Shown: positions 7,975 to 16,816, numbered from the stretch's first letter. The stretch: DNA of 64,000 nucleotides from Psychroserpens sp. SPM9 (GCF_025153525.1 NZ_JANZNR010000002.1:248001-312000); one strand, 5' to 3'. The notes: generated from the sequence alone by a model not told the origin. Numbers and translations are program-made.

Positions 7975-8805
7975 TTACCAATCTTTTTCTGGCTTTACTT
8001 TGGCGCCTTTTTGTTTTTCAGCATTAATTTTTTGCTGTACTTTTTGTTCTTGGTTATTCATTGCTTCTAGCAAATTTTTGATTTGCTGAGGAGATAATTG
8101 ACCTTCTTTAGGTTTTGGTTCTCCTTTTTGTTTTTGATCTTCTTTCTTATCGCCTTTACCTTGATCTTTATCGTCTTTAGGCTTGCCTTCATCATCCTTT
8201 TGATCATCACCTTCCTTTTTATCTTGGTCACCTTGATCTTTAGGGTCTTCTTTTTTCTCGTCTTCCTTTTTATCTTCTTTTTTGTCTTCGTCCTCTTTAT
8301 CCTCGTCTTTTTTATCTTCTTCTTTATCTTTTTCTTGTTGCTGTTGCGCTGCGCACTCTTTAGCTATGGCCAAATTGTAACGCGTTTCATCGTCTGAAGG
8401 ATCATTACGCAAGGCATTTTTATAGGCTTCAACTGCTTCTTTACACAGTTCTTCTTTCATTAAAATATTGCCAATATTGTGATATGCTTTGTGTTTTTCT
8501 GATTTAGAGCTTGCTTGTTCTGCAGCTTGTGTATGTCGGTATAAGGCTTCTTCATAATTGCCTTTTTCGTAATAGGTATTTCCTAAATTATAGGCACCTG
8601 CAACTACTGAAGGTGCTTTTGAAATGGCTTTTCTATATTCCTTTTCGGCATAGATATAATTATCTGCTTCTGCCAGTTCATTGCCTTGATAGACATAATC
8701 TTTAGCTTTTTGTAATGACACTTGTTGCGCCTTTTCTTTGTCTTTATCCTGAGCAAAACCAAAGTTGGTAAGCAACATCAAAACAAGTATACCTGTGATT
8801 CTCAT
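7975..8805 (-). CDS. batC: BatC-like TPR protein with long charged linker
   Basis: A 276-residue exported protein. A signal peptide (MRITGILVLMLLTNFGFAQ) is followed by about three TPR repeats (residues 40-155: AEKEYRKAISKAPSVVAGAY, LGNTYYEKGNYEEALYRHTQ, AVEAYKNALRNDPSDDETRY). Then comes a strongly low-complexity Lys/Glu/Asp tract (about 160-235) and a helical C-terminus with GQLSPQQIKNLLEAMNNQEQ. This TPR-plus-charged-linker layout is typical of Bacteroidota BatC. The charged tract creates a long antisense open frame that should not be annotated. It starts 1 bp after the stop of the preceding hypothetical gene, so they are translationally close. It presumably scaffolds the vWA proteins BatA and BatB. 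Confidence 0.88.
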   Translation of the reverse strand: MRITGILVLMLLTNFGFAQDKDKEKAQQVSLQKAKDYVYQGNELAEADNYIYAEKEYRKAISKAPSVVAGAYNLGNTYYEKGNYEEALYRHTQAAEQASSKSEKHKAYHNIGNILMKEELCKEAVEAYKNALRNDPSDDETRYNLAIAKECAAQQQQEKDKEEDKKDEDKEDEDKKEDKKEDEKKEDPKDQGDQDKKEGDDQKDDEGKPKDDKDQGKGDKKEDQKQKGEPKPKEGQLSPQQIKNLLEAMNNQEQKVQQKINAEKQKGAKVKPEKDW

Positions 8806-8806
8806 A

Positions 8807-9304
8807 TTATTTTTTTGCTTTAAAAACGGTATTGAGATAATATTGTTCCCAGTTTCCGTTAGCGTAAATTCCTACTTTAAAGTTATAGATAGATTCGTCT
8901 ACATATTCCCACATATCTGTCATCATTAGATCACCATATTTATAGTGATACAAGATATTTTTTCCTTGAAAAACAACAGTGCCAGTAGTTACATTTCCGA
9001 AGACATCAAACTCCCAAAACTTAAAACTTTTACTCGCTTTATCATACTGTCGCACCCCATGATTTCTAGGACCATATTTAGTTTGTTCCTGATTGACAAA
9101 GCCTTTTGAATTTGCGATAACAATACTATTATCCAAATCATAGTGAAAGTTCACCTCTTGCTTGAACTCTGTCCCATTTTCCCATTTACCTTCAGCAACC
9201 CAAGTTTTATCAACGAGAGGTCTAAAAGCCGACAAATCTCTGTCTTGACCAATGGTGATGATGGGCAGGATTAAAAACAGTACTAAAAATTTAGTTTGGT
9301 TCAT
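8807..9304 (-). CDS. Secreted beta-rich protein of unknown function inside the Bat operon
   Basis: A 165-residue protein not belonging to the usual Bat set. It has a signal peptide (FLVLFLILPIITIGQ) and an alternating aromatic/polar mature region (LVDKTWVAEGKWENGTEFKQ, SFKFWEFDVFGNVTTGTVVF) that suggests a lipocalin-like or DUF1579-like beta barrel. That fold is a guess from pattern only. It sits between batB and batC, with 122 bp upstream and only 1 bp before batC. A TAnnTTTG-like sequence (TAACTTGC) lies upstream, so batC-D-E may also be driven from here. Function unknown. Confidence 0.7.
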   Translation of the reverse strand: MNQTKFLVLFLILPIITIGQDRDLSAFRPLVDKTWVAEGKWENGTEFKQEVNFHYDLDNSIVIANSKGFVNQEQTKYGPRNHGVRQYDKASKSFKFWEFDVFGNVTTGTVVFQGKNILYHYKYGDLMMTDMWEYVDESIYNFKVGIYANGNWEQYYLNTVFKAKK

Positions 9305-9426
9305 TGTTTTAATATCTAACTCGCAAGTTAAAAAAGACTTAGACTTGTTATAGTTAAAGAATTTATAAAATATTTAGCCTTAAAAGCTTTCTTTAACCGC
9401 TATTTTCTGTTATTTATGAAGTGGTA

Positions 9427-10470
9427 TTAGAAATTTTCATTAAACAGATTGAGGCGTTTTAACCAAGCTGTTTTTCGTTCTAAAAAGAAAATATCCAAAA
9501 ATAAAAAGAAGATTCCGAAGCCTAAAAACCATTGAAATTGATCTTTATAATCTGCAAATTCTTTGGCTTCAAATTCGGTTTTATCCATACGGTTTAAGAT
9601 GTCTTTAATCTCTTCAATCACTTCAGCTGTATTATTTCCTTTAATATAAGCGCCTTTGGCTTCTTCGGCAATATCTTTTAGTGTTTCTTCATTGAGTTTG
9701 GTAATAACGGTTTCGCCATTTCCATCCTTTTTATAATTCAATAATACGCCATTTCGTTTGATTGGAATTGGACCACCTTTGACATCACCAACACCAATTG
9801 TAAAAATTCGAATGCCTTCATCGCTAGCTTCTTCAGCAACATTACTCGCCACATCGCTATGATCTTCTCCATCGGAAATAATAATGAGCACGCGATTGGT
9901 TTGTTCTTCATCATCAAAATAAGTTTTAGCCAATTCTATTGCTTCATTGATTGCCGTACCTTGAGAAGACAGCATGTCTGTATTCATTTGGTTTAAAAAC
10001 ATCTTTGCCGAGGCATAATCTGTAGTAATTGGCAATTGCGGAAAAGCCTTTCCTGCGTAAGCAATAATTCCGACACGATCACTGGCAAGGTTATTTATAA
10101 TCTGATTGACCAATTGCTTCGATTTTTCTAATCGGTTTGGCGCCACATCTTCGGCAAGCATACTTTTAGAAACGTCTAAAGCAAATACAATATCTACGCC
10201 TTGACGCTTTACTGTTTCTAGTTTTGTACCAATTTTAGGATTCACTAATGCTATAGCGAGACATCCAAAAGCCAAACACAATACAGCAATTTTTAGTATG
10301 GATTTAAACAAAGATTGGTTCGGACTTAAACGTTTTAATAAAGTCGTATTGGCAAAACGTTTTTGGGTTCGGTACTTCCAAATTTGAAGGATTACAAATA
10401 GCAGGATGATTACCGGAATAACCAGTAATATCCAAAACCATACTTTTTCTTCTAATTGAAAATCAAACAT
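9427..10470 (-). CDS. batB: BatB von Willebrand factor A domain membrane protein
   Basis: A 347-residue inner-membrane protein. Two hydrophobic segments lie near the N-terminus (WFWILLVIPVIILLFVILQI and ILKIAVLCLAFGCLAIALV). A vWA domain at about residues 85-290 carries the MIDAS motif DVSKS in FALDVSKSMLAEDVAPNRLE and the second metal loop IISDGEDHSD. A C-terminal membrane segment (FQWFLGFGIFFLFLDIFFLE) follows. The double-span plus vWA plus tail-span layout, directly after a similar vWA gene, identifies the BatA/BatB pair. It is separated from batA by 5 bp. Metal-ion-dependent protein binding on the periplasmic face is the known property of this fold. Confidence 0.93.
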   Translation of the reverse strand: MFDFQLEEKVWFWILLVIPVIILLFVILQIWKYRTQKRFANTTLLKRLSPNQSLFKSILKIAVLCLAFGCLAIALVNPKIGTKLETVKRQGVDIVFALDVSKSMLAEDVAPNRLEKSKQLVNQIINNLASDRVGIIAYAGKAFPQLPITTDYASAKMFLNQMNTDMLSSQGTAINEAIELAKTYFDDEEQTNRVLIIISDGEDHSDVASNVAEEASDEGIRIFTIGVGDVKGGPIPIKRNGVLLNYKKDGNGETVITKLNEETLKDIAEEAKGAYIKGNNTAEVIEEIKDILNRMDKTEFEAKEFADYKDQFQWFLGFGIFFLFLDIFFLERKTAWLKRLNLFNENF

Positions 10471-10475
10471 ATTAG

Positions 10476-11480
10476 CTATACAAAACTTCTAAAAACAGTT
10501 AAACGAAGAAGTGCTTCTAAGAGTAATAATCCTATAGCAATAAGTAACAACGGACGATATTTTTCATCGTAAGTAGTGTACTTGATTTCTTCGATTTCAG
10601 TTTTTTCCAGTTTATTTATTTCGTTATAAATTTCTTTTAACTTCTTATTATCGGTTGCTCTAAAATAAGCGCCTCCGGTAACGTCTGCAATTTCGTTGAG
10701 CAGTTCTTCATCAATCTCTACTTGTACTCTTCGGTATTGAAAGTTGCCATTAGGTAAAATATGGTAAGGGGAAAGAGCCATACCGTTTGTACCCAGACCA
10801 ATGGTATAAACTTTAATACCATATTCTACAGCCAATTCGCTGGCAATCGTTGGATCAATAAATCCCGAATTATTGACACCATCAGTAAGCAAGATGATAA
10901 TTTTACTTTTGGCTTTACTGTCTTTTAAGCGGTTTACAGCGGTTGCTAATCCCATTCCTATAGCCGTTCCACTTTCTATAATTTCATTGTATTTAATATC
11001 TCTGAGTGAGCGCAACACAATACCTTTATCACTTGTAATTGGTGTTTTTGTATAACTTTCTCCAGCGTATTCTACAAGGCCAATTCTGTCATTAGGACGT
11101 CCTTGAATAAACTCTGCTGCCACTTTTTTTAAGGCTTCTAATCGGTTAGGAAGTAAGTCTTTGGCCAACATACTTGCCGATACATCTATAGCCATGACAA
11201 TATCAATACCTTTGGTCGTTTTGGTTTTGGTTGTTTCGTCTGAAGTTCGTGGTCTCGCCAGCGCTACAATTAGAAATGCCAATGCCAACAAGCGTAACAC
11301 AAATAATAATGGACGTAATTTAGGCAGTAAAGAATTCCCTGCTTGAAAGCCTTTAATGCTCGACATCTTAAGCTCGGCGGTTTGGTATTTTCGTTTAAAA
11401 ATATACCATAGAATAGCTAATGGCAGTAGTAAAAACAACCAGAAAAATTCTTTATTTAAAAACTCAATTCCTTCAAACAT
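10476..11480 (-). CDS. batA: BatA von Willebrand factor A domain membrane protein
   Basis: A 334-residue inner-membrane protein with the same topology as its neighbour: N-terminal spans (FFWLFLLLPLAILWYIFKRK, LRPLLFVLRLLALAFLIVAL), a vWA domain at about residues 90-290 with MIDAS DVSAS in MAIDVSASMLAKDLLPNRLE and ILLTDGVNNSG, and a C-terminal span (LLLIAIGLLLLEALLRLTVF). The start ATG overlaps the stop of the upstream gene (TAATG at 11478-11482), implying translational coupling. It is the first of the two vWA genes after MoxR and DUF58, the standard order in Bacteroidota, so it is called BatA. Confidence 0.93.
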   Translation of the reverse strand: MFEGIEFLNKEFFWLFLLLPLAILWYIFKRKYQTAELKMSSIKGFQAGNSLLPKLRPLLFVLRLLALAFLIVALARPRTSDETTKTKTTKGIDIVMAIDVSASMLAKDLLPNRLEALKKVAAEFIQGRPNDRIGLVEYAGESYTKTPITSDKGIVLRSLRDIKYNEIIESGTAIGMGLATAVNRLKDSKAKSKIIILLTDGVNNSGFIDPTIASELAVEYGIKVYTIGLGTNGMALSPYHILPNGNFQYRRVQVEIDEELLNEIADVTGGAYFRATDNKKLKEIYNEINKLEKTEIEEIKYTTYDEKYRPLLLIAIGLLLLEALLRLTVFRSFV

Positions 11481-13198
11481 TACTCTTCAATTTTTTTGAG
11501 TTCTACAGATGCTATCACACGATCCATAATTTGATTGGCATAATCGTTTTCATTATTCCAGATTAATGCAATTTTTTGTAATACCGATTTATCAGTAGAC
11601 ACAAAAACGAGAATAACATATTCTCCTGTTCTGTAGTCATCTTTAGCATTGTTGGCAGGAAACTCTCCGGTTCCGTAGACTTTAAACCCTTCAGCAGCAT
11701 TAGGCGTTATAAATTGTTCTTCTTTAACTAATAAATTTCTGGCGCCATTATTTTCTAATAATTTAATGGTCTCTTCAATCGCAGCCTTGACATCAATATC
11801 TTCTCCTTCTTTAAGCTGATAACGTGTTGTTCCAACAGCAATATTGAAGTCGCTATCAATCGTTCCGTAAGAAAAAGCCGTGCGATTTACAGTTTGTGTG
11901 CTATCAATAGCTTGAACTTCGGTACGCTCTAAAACCTCAGGCGTTGAAATCATTATTGGAGGAATGCCGTAATCACTTCGTACCCAGTCGCCTTCAAGTA
12001 ATTCTTTGGTTTCGTTTCCAACGATGGTATCTGTCACATAACCAAAGCCGTATTTGAGTCCGAAACCAACATAAGTTGCAATCAAAATCAATATACTGGC
12101 ACATACAGTTAATAAGATTTTCTCTTTTTTCTTCTTGCGCTCCTGTTCTTCTTTGTATTGGCGATCGAGCAATTTTTCCTCTTCCGAAGGTTCTGGCAAG
12201 GCTTCACGTACCTGATCAATTTCGACATCAATAGTGTTTCGGTCTAATTTAGCCAGTTCAATATCTGGAGCAGATTTAGCAAATTTTACCAGATCGGCAC
12301 GCTTTAATATGGTTTCAATATTGCTGATATCTTCCTTGCTCAACTCAATTTTATTAGCATCCCGAAGCAAATTAAGGCGGTCAATGAGTTCATCGGTAGT
12401 ACTTTCCAGCGCTCTATCATAAACTTTTTCATCGAGGTATTTTCTGATGATAAAGGTCAATTCGGAATAATAATCTTTGAGTTCAGATTTTTGCAAATAG
12501 TCACGCTCGTCTAATTTCTGCAAGGCTAATTTTGCTCTGTGATATGGCGGAAGTAAAGCAATCTCCTCTTCTTCTGTTAACGGTTTTTTTCGCCATATAA
12601 ACCAATACAATACAAAGGCAGCAATCAACAAAGGCAACAATATGTACAGCACATATTTCCACCAATTGCTTGAGGCTTTTTCTACTGCTATCATGGGTTT
12701 AATGTCGTACAACTTTTGCTTGGTTGTATCTACTGCAACCGTATGAACCTCAACGCTGAGCGAATCGGTATAGAAGGTTTGGTTTCCAACGACAATTTTT
12801 TGCTTCGGAATACTGTAAGATCCCGAGTCAAACTGAGTTAATCCATAGGTTTTTATCAGTTTAAATTTTGCCTTATTCTTGGTCGTATCTACTTTGTAAG
12901 ACTCGATCATCTCTAAAGGCATAAACGTCTGTCCTTCAGGAAACACCACGATATCTGTTGTATCTGCTTCGACCTGAATTTTGTAGGTAATTTGTTCGCC
13001 TATTTTGATTTTTGTTGTATCAATTGAAGAGGTTACTTGTGCAAAAGCAAAGAAAGATGCAAAACAAAAGACAAAAGACAACACACCCTTTAAGGTATTT
13101 GAATAGGGTCTTGAGCCTTGATGTTTACTACTATTACTATTTAAGTTGTTTCTCTTCATTGTACAATAGGTCTCGACGGTGCCTGACCAAACATTCAT
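11480..13198 (-). CDS. BatD-like two-span envelope protein of the MoxR locus
   Basis: A 572-residue protein between DUF58 and batA. An unusually long polar N-terminus precedes the signal/hydrophobic segment (GVLSFVFCFASFFAFAQ, about residues 38-54). An extracytoplasmic beta-rich domain follows (55-178), then a membrane span at 181-202, a long charged helical region with EEEIALLPPYHRAKLALQKL, a second span near 352-376 (ILLTVCASILILIATYVGFG), and a C-terminal domain to the end. The stalk between spans resembles the DUF4381-type proteins found in moxR-DUF58-vWA loci. Two ATGs are possible, 13198 and 13159; neither sits at the signal peptide, and 13159 opens MKRNN, so the first 13 residues are doubtful. 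It overlaps batA by one base. Confidence 0.8.
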   Translation of the reverse strand: MNVWSGTVETYCTMKRNNLNSNSSKHQGSRPYSNTLKGVLSFVFCFASFFAFAQVTSSIDTTKIKIGEQITYKIQVEADTTDIVVFPEGQTFMPLEMIESYKVDTTKNKAKFKLIKTYGLTQFDSGSYSIPKQKIVVGNQTFYTDSLSVEVHTVAVDTTKQKLYDIKPMIAVEKASSNWWKYVLYILLPLLIAAFVLYWFIWRKKPLTEEEEIALLPPYHRAKLALQKLDERDYLQKSELKDYYSELTFIIRKYLDEKVYDRALESTTDELIDRLNLLRDANKIELSKEDISNIETILKRADLVKFAKSAPDIELAKLDRNTIDVEIDQVREALPEPSEEEKLLDRQYKEEQERKKKKEKILLTVCASILILIATYVGFGLKYGFGYVTDTIVGNETKELLEGDWVRSDYGIPPIMISTPEVLERTEVQAIDSTQTVNRTAFSYGTIDSDFNIAVGTTRYQLKEGEDIDVKAAIEETIKLLENNGARNLLVKEEQFITPNAAEGFKVYGTGEFPANNAKDDYRTGEYVILVFVSTDKSVLQKIALIWNNENDYANQIMDRVIASVELKKIEE

Positions 13199-13202
13199 TT
13201 AA

Positions 13203-14069
13203 TTAACCTCTTCTTTTAAAATAGCCTAAGAGTTTTTTTACATAACTTTCATCGACACGGCAATCAATAGTGCCAGAGCCGGATTTTGTAAATGTATCTT
13301 TAAAATAATCTACTTTTTCGTTGTAGTATTTACTATAGTTTTGTCTTACCGATTTTGATGCCGTATTCACTAACACCAGTTCACCAGACTCTTCATCTTG
13401 CATTTGAACCATTCCTAAGTTTGGGATAGATTCTTCATGTTTATCATAAACTCTAATTCCGGTAATATCATGACGTCCAGCCGAAATTTTTAAGGTTTGT
13501 TTATAGTCATCAGCAATAAAGTCACTCAATACAAAAACGATAGCTTTCTTTTTCATCACATTAGACAAAAACTTAAGAGCTTCAGAAATATTGGTAAGTT
13601 TACTTTTAGGCTTAAACTCAATAAGTTCTCTAATGATACGCAAGACATGCGATCGTCCTTTTTTAGGCGGAATATAAAGTTCAATATCATCTGAAAATAA
13701 GATGAGCCCAATTTTGTCGTTATTTTGTGTTGCTGAAAAGGCTAAGGTTGCTGCGATTTCGGTAACGATTTCATTTTTAAATTGTTCTTCGGTACCAAAC
13801 AATTCTGATCCGGAAATATCAACCATTAACATCATGGTTAATTCGCGTTCTTCTTCAAAAACCTTGATATAAGGCTCATTATATCTCGCGGTTACATTCC
13901 AGTCAATATTACGAACATCATCACCAAATTGATACTGACGGACTTCAGAAAAAGTCATACCACGACCTTTGAATGTCGAATGGTATTCGCCTCCAAATAT
14001 ATGATCAGACAAACGGCGTGTCTTAATCTCAATTTTTCGTACTTTTTTTAGTAATTCCTTGGTATCCAT
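13203..14069 (-). CDS. DUF58 domain protein (vWA-like partner of MoxR)
   Basis: A 288-residue cytoplasmic protein of the DUF58 family. It shows the family signature near residues 35-65 (GMTFSEVRQYQFGDDVRNID followed by WNVTARYNEPYIKVFEEERE) and a vWA-like core with MIDAS-like DISGS in MMLMVDISGSELFGT. It has no signal peptide or obvious membrane span, unlike some DUF58 members. It lies directly downstream of the MoxR ATPase gene, with a 108-bp spacer rich in CAGT-type repeats, and 4 bp upstream of the BatD-like gene. DUF58 proteins are regular partners of MoxR AAA+ ATPases; the client is not known. Confidence 0.93.
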   Translation of the reverse strand: MDTKELLKKVRKIEIKTRRLSDHIFGGEYHSTFKGRGMTFSEVRQYQFGDDVRNIDWNVTARYNEPYIKVFEEERELTMMLMVDISGSELFGTEEQFKNEIVTEIAATLAFSATQNNDKIGLILFSDDIELYIPPKKGRSHVLRIIRELIEFKPKSKLTNISEALKFLSNVMKKKAIVFVLSDFIADDYKQTLKISAGRHDITGIRVYDKHEESIPNLGMVQMQDEESGELVLVNTASKSVRQNYSKYYNEKVDYFKDTFTKSGSGTIDCRVDESYVKKLLGYFKRRG

Positions 14070-14177
14070 TTCTTTTAGTATGCAGTAGTCTCAGTTTTCA
14101 CTCTCAATCTTCAGTGACAAATATTCAGTATTTTAGTAAACAGGTAATGCCTACTACAACTGAATACTGCGAACTAA
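14070..14177. repeat. CAGT/ACTG-rich degenerate intergenic tract
   Basis: The spacer between the MoxR and DUF58 genes is made of scattered short units related to CAGT and its complement (for example GCAGTAGTCTCAGTTT, CTTCAGTGACAAATATTCAG, AACTGAATACTGCGAAC). It has no coding potential. Similar CAGT-type intergenic filler occurs in other Flavobacteriaceae as I recall them. The tract would be transcribed within the operon. Confidence 0.4.
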
Positions 14178-15179
14178 TTAAGGTACTTCAATTTCGTTAA
14201 CTATCTTGTTGATGATATCTTCTGATGTCACATTTTCGGCTTCGGCTTCATAAGTGATTCCAATACGGTGACGCAAAACATCATGAACAACGGCACGAAC
14301 ATCTTCTGGGATAACATAGCCTCTTCGTTTGATAAACGCGAAGCATTTTGCAGCATTAGCTAAATTGATACTACCACGAGGAGAAGCTCCAAATGAAATA
14401 AGCGGTTTTAAATCGGCTAAACGATATTGATCGGGATAACGTGTCGCGAAAATTATATCGAGAATGTATTTTTCAATTTTTTCATCCATATAAACCTCTC
14501 GCACCACTTTTTGTGCTTTCAAAATCTGATCAACAGAAACGACAGGATTAACCTTTTCCCAACTTCCTTTAAGATTGGCTCTCATGATGAGTTGTTCTTC
14601 GGCATGCTTAGGATAATCAATAACTGTTTTAAGCATAAAACGGTCAACCTGAGCTTCAGGTAGCGGATAAGTTCCTTCTTGTTCTACTGGGTTTTGAGTG
14701 GCCATTACTAAAAATGGTTTATCCAGTATAAATGTTTCATCACCTATAGTGACCTGCTTTTCTTGCATGGCTTCTAATAAAGCCGACTGCACTTTAGCTG
14801 GTGCCCTGTTGATCTCATCGGCCAACACGAAATTGGCAAAAATTGGTCCTTTTTTAATAGAGAAATCATTAAGCTTCATGTTATAGATTAGGGTACCAAC
14901 AACATCGGCTGGTAATAAATCTGGTGTAAACTGAATTCTGCTAAAGCTACCATCTACCGCTTGTGACAAGGTATTGATGGCTAATGTTTTTGCCAGACCA
15001 GGAACTCCTTCTAATAAAATATGTCCTTGTCCTAACAACCCAATTAGCAATCGTTCTACCATGTGTTTTTGTCCAACGATGACTTTATTCATTTCCATCA
15101 TTAACAAATCAACAAAAGCACTTTCTTTTTCAATCTTTTCATTGATGCTTTTAATGTCAATTGTTCCAGTTTCTTCCAT
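14178..15179 (-). CDS. moxR: MoxR family AAA+ ATPase
   Basis: A 333-residue cytoplasmic AAA+ ATPase at the head of the Bat locus. Walker A is GVPGLAKTLA at about residues 59-68, Walker B is VLADEINRAPAKVQSALLEA, and sensor 1 is MATQNPVEQEGTYPLPEAQ. The C-terminal lid has the typical SFGASPRGSINLANAAK motif. MoxR ATPases act as chaperone-like motors that work with vWA proteins; here DUF58, BatA and BatB follow on the same strand. The ATG at 15179 gives a normal family length. Its upstream region is bounded by a terminator belonging to the preceding lipoprotein gene, so transcription of the whole Bat operon should begin between 15180 and 15305. Confidence 0.96.
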   Translation of the reverse strand: MEETGTIDIKSINEKIEKESAFVDLLMMEMNKVIVGQKHMVERLLIGLLGQGHILLEGVPGLAKTLAINTLSQAVDGSFSRIQFTPDLLPADVVGTLIYNMKLNDFSIKKGPIFANFVLADEINRAPAKVQSALLEAMQEKQVTIGDETFILDKPFLVMATQNPVEQEGTYPLPEAQVDRFMLKTVIDYPKHAEEQLIMRANLKGSWEKVNPVVSVDQILKAQKVVREVYMDEKIEKYILDIIFATRYPDQYRLADLKPLISFGASPRGSINLANAAKCFAFIKRRGYVIPEDVRAVVHDVLRHRIGITYEAEAENVTSEDIINKIVNEIEVP

Positions 15180-15305
15180 TATATATAGGTTTTAACGTTG
15201 AGATTACCTCGTATTAATTTAGGTACGCAAATTGTTAAAATTTTTGCTGTAATGCTGTTAAGAATTGGTTAAAAGTTAGATATATACTAGACTTTTTGAA
15301 AGGTC

Positions 15306-15340
15306 AAAAAAAAAGCAACGCCAATGGCATTGCTTTTTTA
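15306..15340 (-). terminator. Rho-independent terminator of the DUF4382 lipoprotein gene
   Basis: Arms at 15309-15322 and 15326-15339 pair over 14 positions with one G-T wobble and a 3-nt AAT loop. On the minus strand the stem runs into a long T tract. It lies 18 bp after the stop of the gene at 15358 and insulates the MoxR operon. Confidence 0.85.
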
Positions 15341-15357
15341 AGAGTATGTTATTTATT

Positions 15358-16164
15358 TTATTGCAAAATAATGGTTTCTATAATTGTATTTTGACCGACA
15401 ATAACTTCGACATTTTCGATATTGGTTTCAGAGAAATTAGAATCAGGATTAGGTGCTACAAAAACATCATAAATTCCTTGAGGTAAGCCTACTAATAAAA
15501 AATCACCATTTTCGTCAGCGTAAGTAGAAACAATCTCATCGCCTACAGTGACACTAATTTGAGTTTGTACATCAATTGGAGAAATACTTCCGCTAATGGT
15601 ACCTGTAGACACTTCGGTCGTAGCTCTAATAACTGGTTTTAAAATAATATTTCCAGAATTTCCAGCAGTAACGATTGATTCATCAACATTGAAATCAAGC
15701 CAGAATATATATTCAAAATTAGGCTCTAAAGTTTGATTTACCTGAATCTTTAGACCTGATTGCTGTGCGCTAGGTGTTGTGAGTTCGTTTGTGACACCAT
15801 CAATAACAATGGTGTTATCGTCGCCTAAAACTAATCTAATTTGATTTAAAGTTCCTGAAGGAATTTCATAGGCATCAGCTAATAGCACATTAACGCCTCC
15901 TGTTAAATCGAGTAAATCATAAACACCTGTGTTAATAGCTTCAATACTTTGCCAGTTATCATCATCACTATCATTATTAACTTTGACCATGACATCAATA
16001 ACCTCTACATATACGTGCTCAAAATCTCCAGGTTCATCAACAAGCTTTATGGATAATTTTGAAGTTCCTTCAACTGTTTGAGGTGTGTCATCATTGTTAC
16101 AACTGATTAAACTGATTGAGAAAAGAAGTAATAAAAAAAGACTTTTTATTTTAATGGGATTCAT
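15358..16164 (-). CDS. DUF4382 lipoprotein with carboxypeptidase-regulatory-like domain
   Basis: A 268-residue lipoprotein. The signal peptide MNPIKIKSLFLLLLFSISLI ends in a lipobox (LISC, Cys at about residue 22) followed by NND. A DUF4382 domain spans about residues 35-175 (KLSIKLVDEPGDFEHVYVEV, GVYDLLDLTGGVNVLLADAY, QIRLVLGDDNTIVI). A carboxypeptidase-D-regulatory-like Ig domain lies at 190-268 (GTISGSISPIDVQTQISVTV, ADENGDFLLVGLPQGIYDVF). I use the ATG at 16164; a longer frame to 16257 begins at TTG and lacks any matching signal sequence. It follows a second, shorter DUF4382 gene. Function of DUF4382 is unknown; location is the outer or inner membrane surface. Confidence 0.88.
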   Translation of the reverse strand: MNPIKIKSLFLLLLFSISLISCNNDDTPQTVEGTSKLSIKLVDEPGDFEHVYVEVIDVMVKVNNDSDDDNWQSIEAINTGVYDLLDLTGGVNVLLADAYEIPSGTLNQIRLVLGDDNTIVIDGVTNELTTPSAQQSGLKIQVNQTLEPNFEYIFWLDFNVDESIVTAGNSGNIILKPVIRATTEVSTGTISGSISPIDVQTQISVTVGDEIVSTYADENGDFLLVGLPQGIYDVFVAPNPDSNFSETNIENVEVIVGQNTIIETIILQ

Positions 16165-16243
16165 AACTATTATTTTGAGTTTATATACTTTAGATACGCA
16201 GCAAATTAATAGTTGGATGTTTCGATTAACTAAAGAATAGTGA

Positions 16244-16816
16244 TTAAAACAACTCAAATCGCCTTAAAAGTGTATTCATTTTAGGGTCGAGTTTTGCGTT
16301 GCCTTCAGTAGAAATTTCAATGGATTCATCCAGATCAAGCTCCATCACAAACTCATATAATGAATTAGAAATCAATTGTTTTTCAACAATATTAGCAGAA
16401 GCATTTTCGGTTTCGGCATCTAAAAGCAGTGTGTATTCGACACCATTTTTCTTAGCAGAGTTTTGATCACCTAATACCAATTTAATGCTATAAATAAATT
16501 CTGATGGAACTTCATCAAAATCAACTAAAGTCACAACTTGATTGTCTGTAATAGAACTTAAATCATGAATTCCGGTATTAATAGTATTAAGAGTTACCCA
16601 TGCATAAGGATCATTTTCATCTTCTAAAACTCTAAATTGAACCTCAAGCACTTCTATATTAACCTTACTAAAAACACTTTGTGTTCCTTGAAGTTTTACC
16701 GTAACTAAACTTGTATTTTCAAAAGTTTCTGTATCGTATTCTTTAGAACATCCGGTTGCAAAAACCAGAAGGAAAAAGCTGCAAACTAAGAGCTTGTATG
16801 AAGTAATAGAGTTCAT
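16244..16816 (-). CDS. DUF4382 lipoprotein (paralogue of downstream gene)
   Basis: A 190-residue lipoprotein with signal peptide LLVCSFFLLVFATGC and lipobox Cys at about residue 23. A single DUF4382-type domain follows (VTVKLQGTQSVFSKVNIEVL, GIHDLSSITDNQVVTLVDFD, SIKLVLGDQNSAKKNGVEYT). It lacks the C-terminal regulatory-like Ig domain of the neighbour at 15358. The shared phrases INTGVYDL/INTGIHDL and RLVLGD/KLVLGD show that the two are tandem paralogues. They are 79 bp apart and probably co-transcribed. Function unknown. Confidence 0.85.
   Translation of the reverse strand: MNSITSYKLLVCSFFLLVFATGCSKEYDTETFENTSLVTVKLQGTQSVFSKVNIEVLEVQFRVLEDENDPYAWVTLNTINTGIHDLSSITDNQVVTLVDFDEVPSEFIYSIKLVLGDQNSAKKNGVEYTLLLDAETENASANIVEKQLISNSLYEFVMELDLDESIEISTEGNAKLDPKMNTLLRRFELF

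Noticed and set aside
8098-8397. Plus-strand 99-codon open frame opposite the batC linker, rich in Phe/Ile/Leu
   Set aside because: It is the antisense shadow of the Lys/Glu/Asp-rich BatC tract; low-complexity coding on one strand creates it.
16165-16257. Longer DUF4382 protein from a TTG at 16257
   Set aside because: The lipoprotein signal peptide begins at the ATG at 16164; the extension is unlike any signal and overlaps the upstream gene end.
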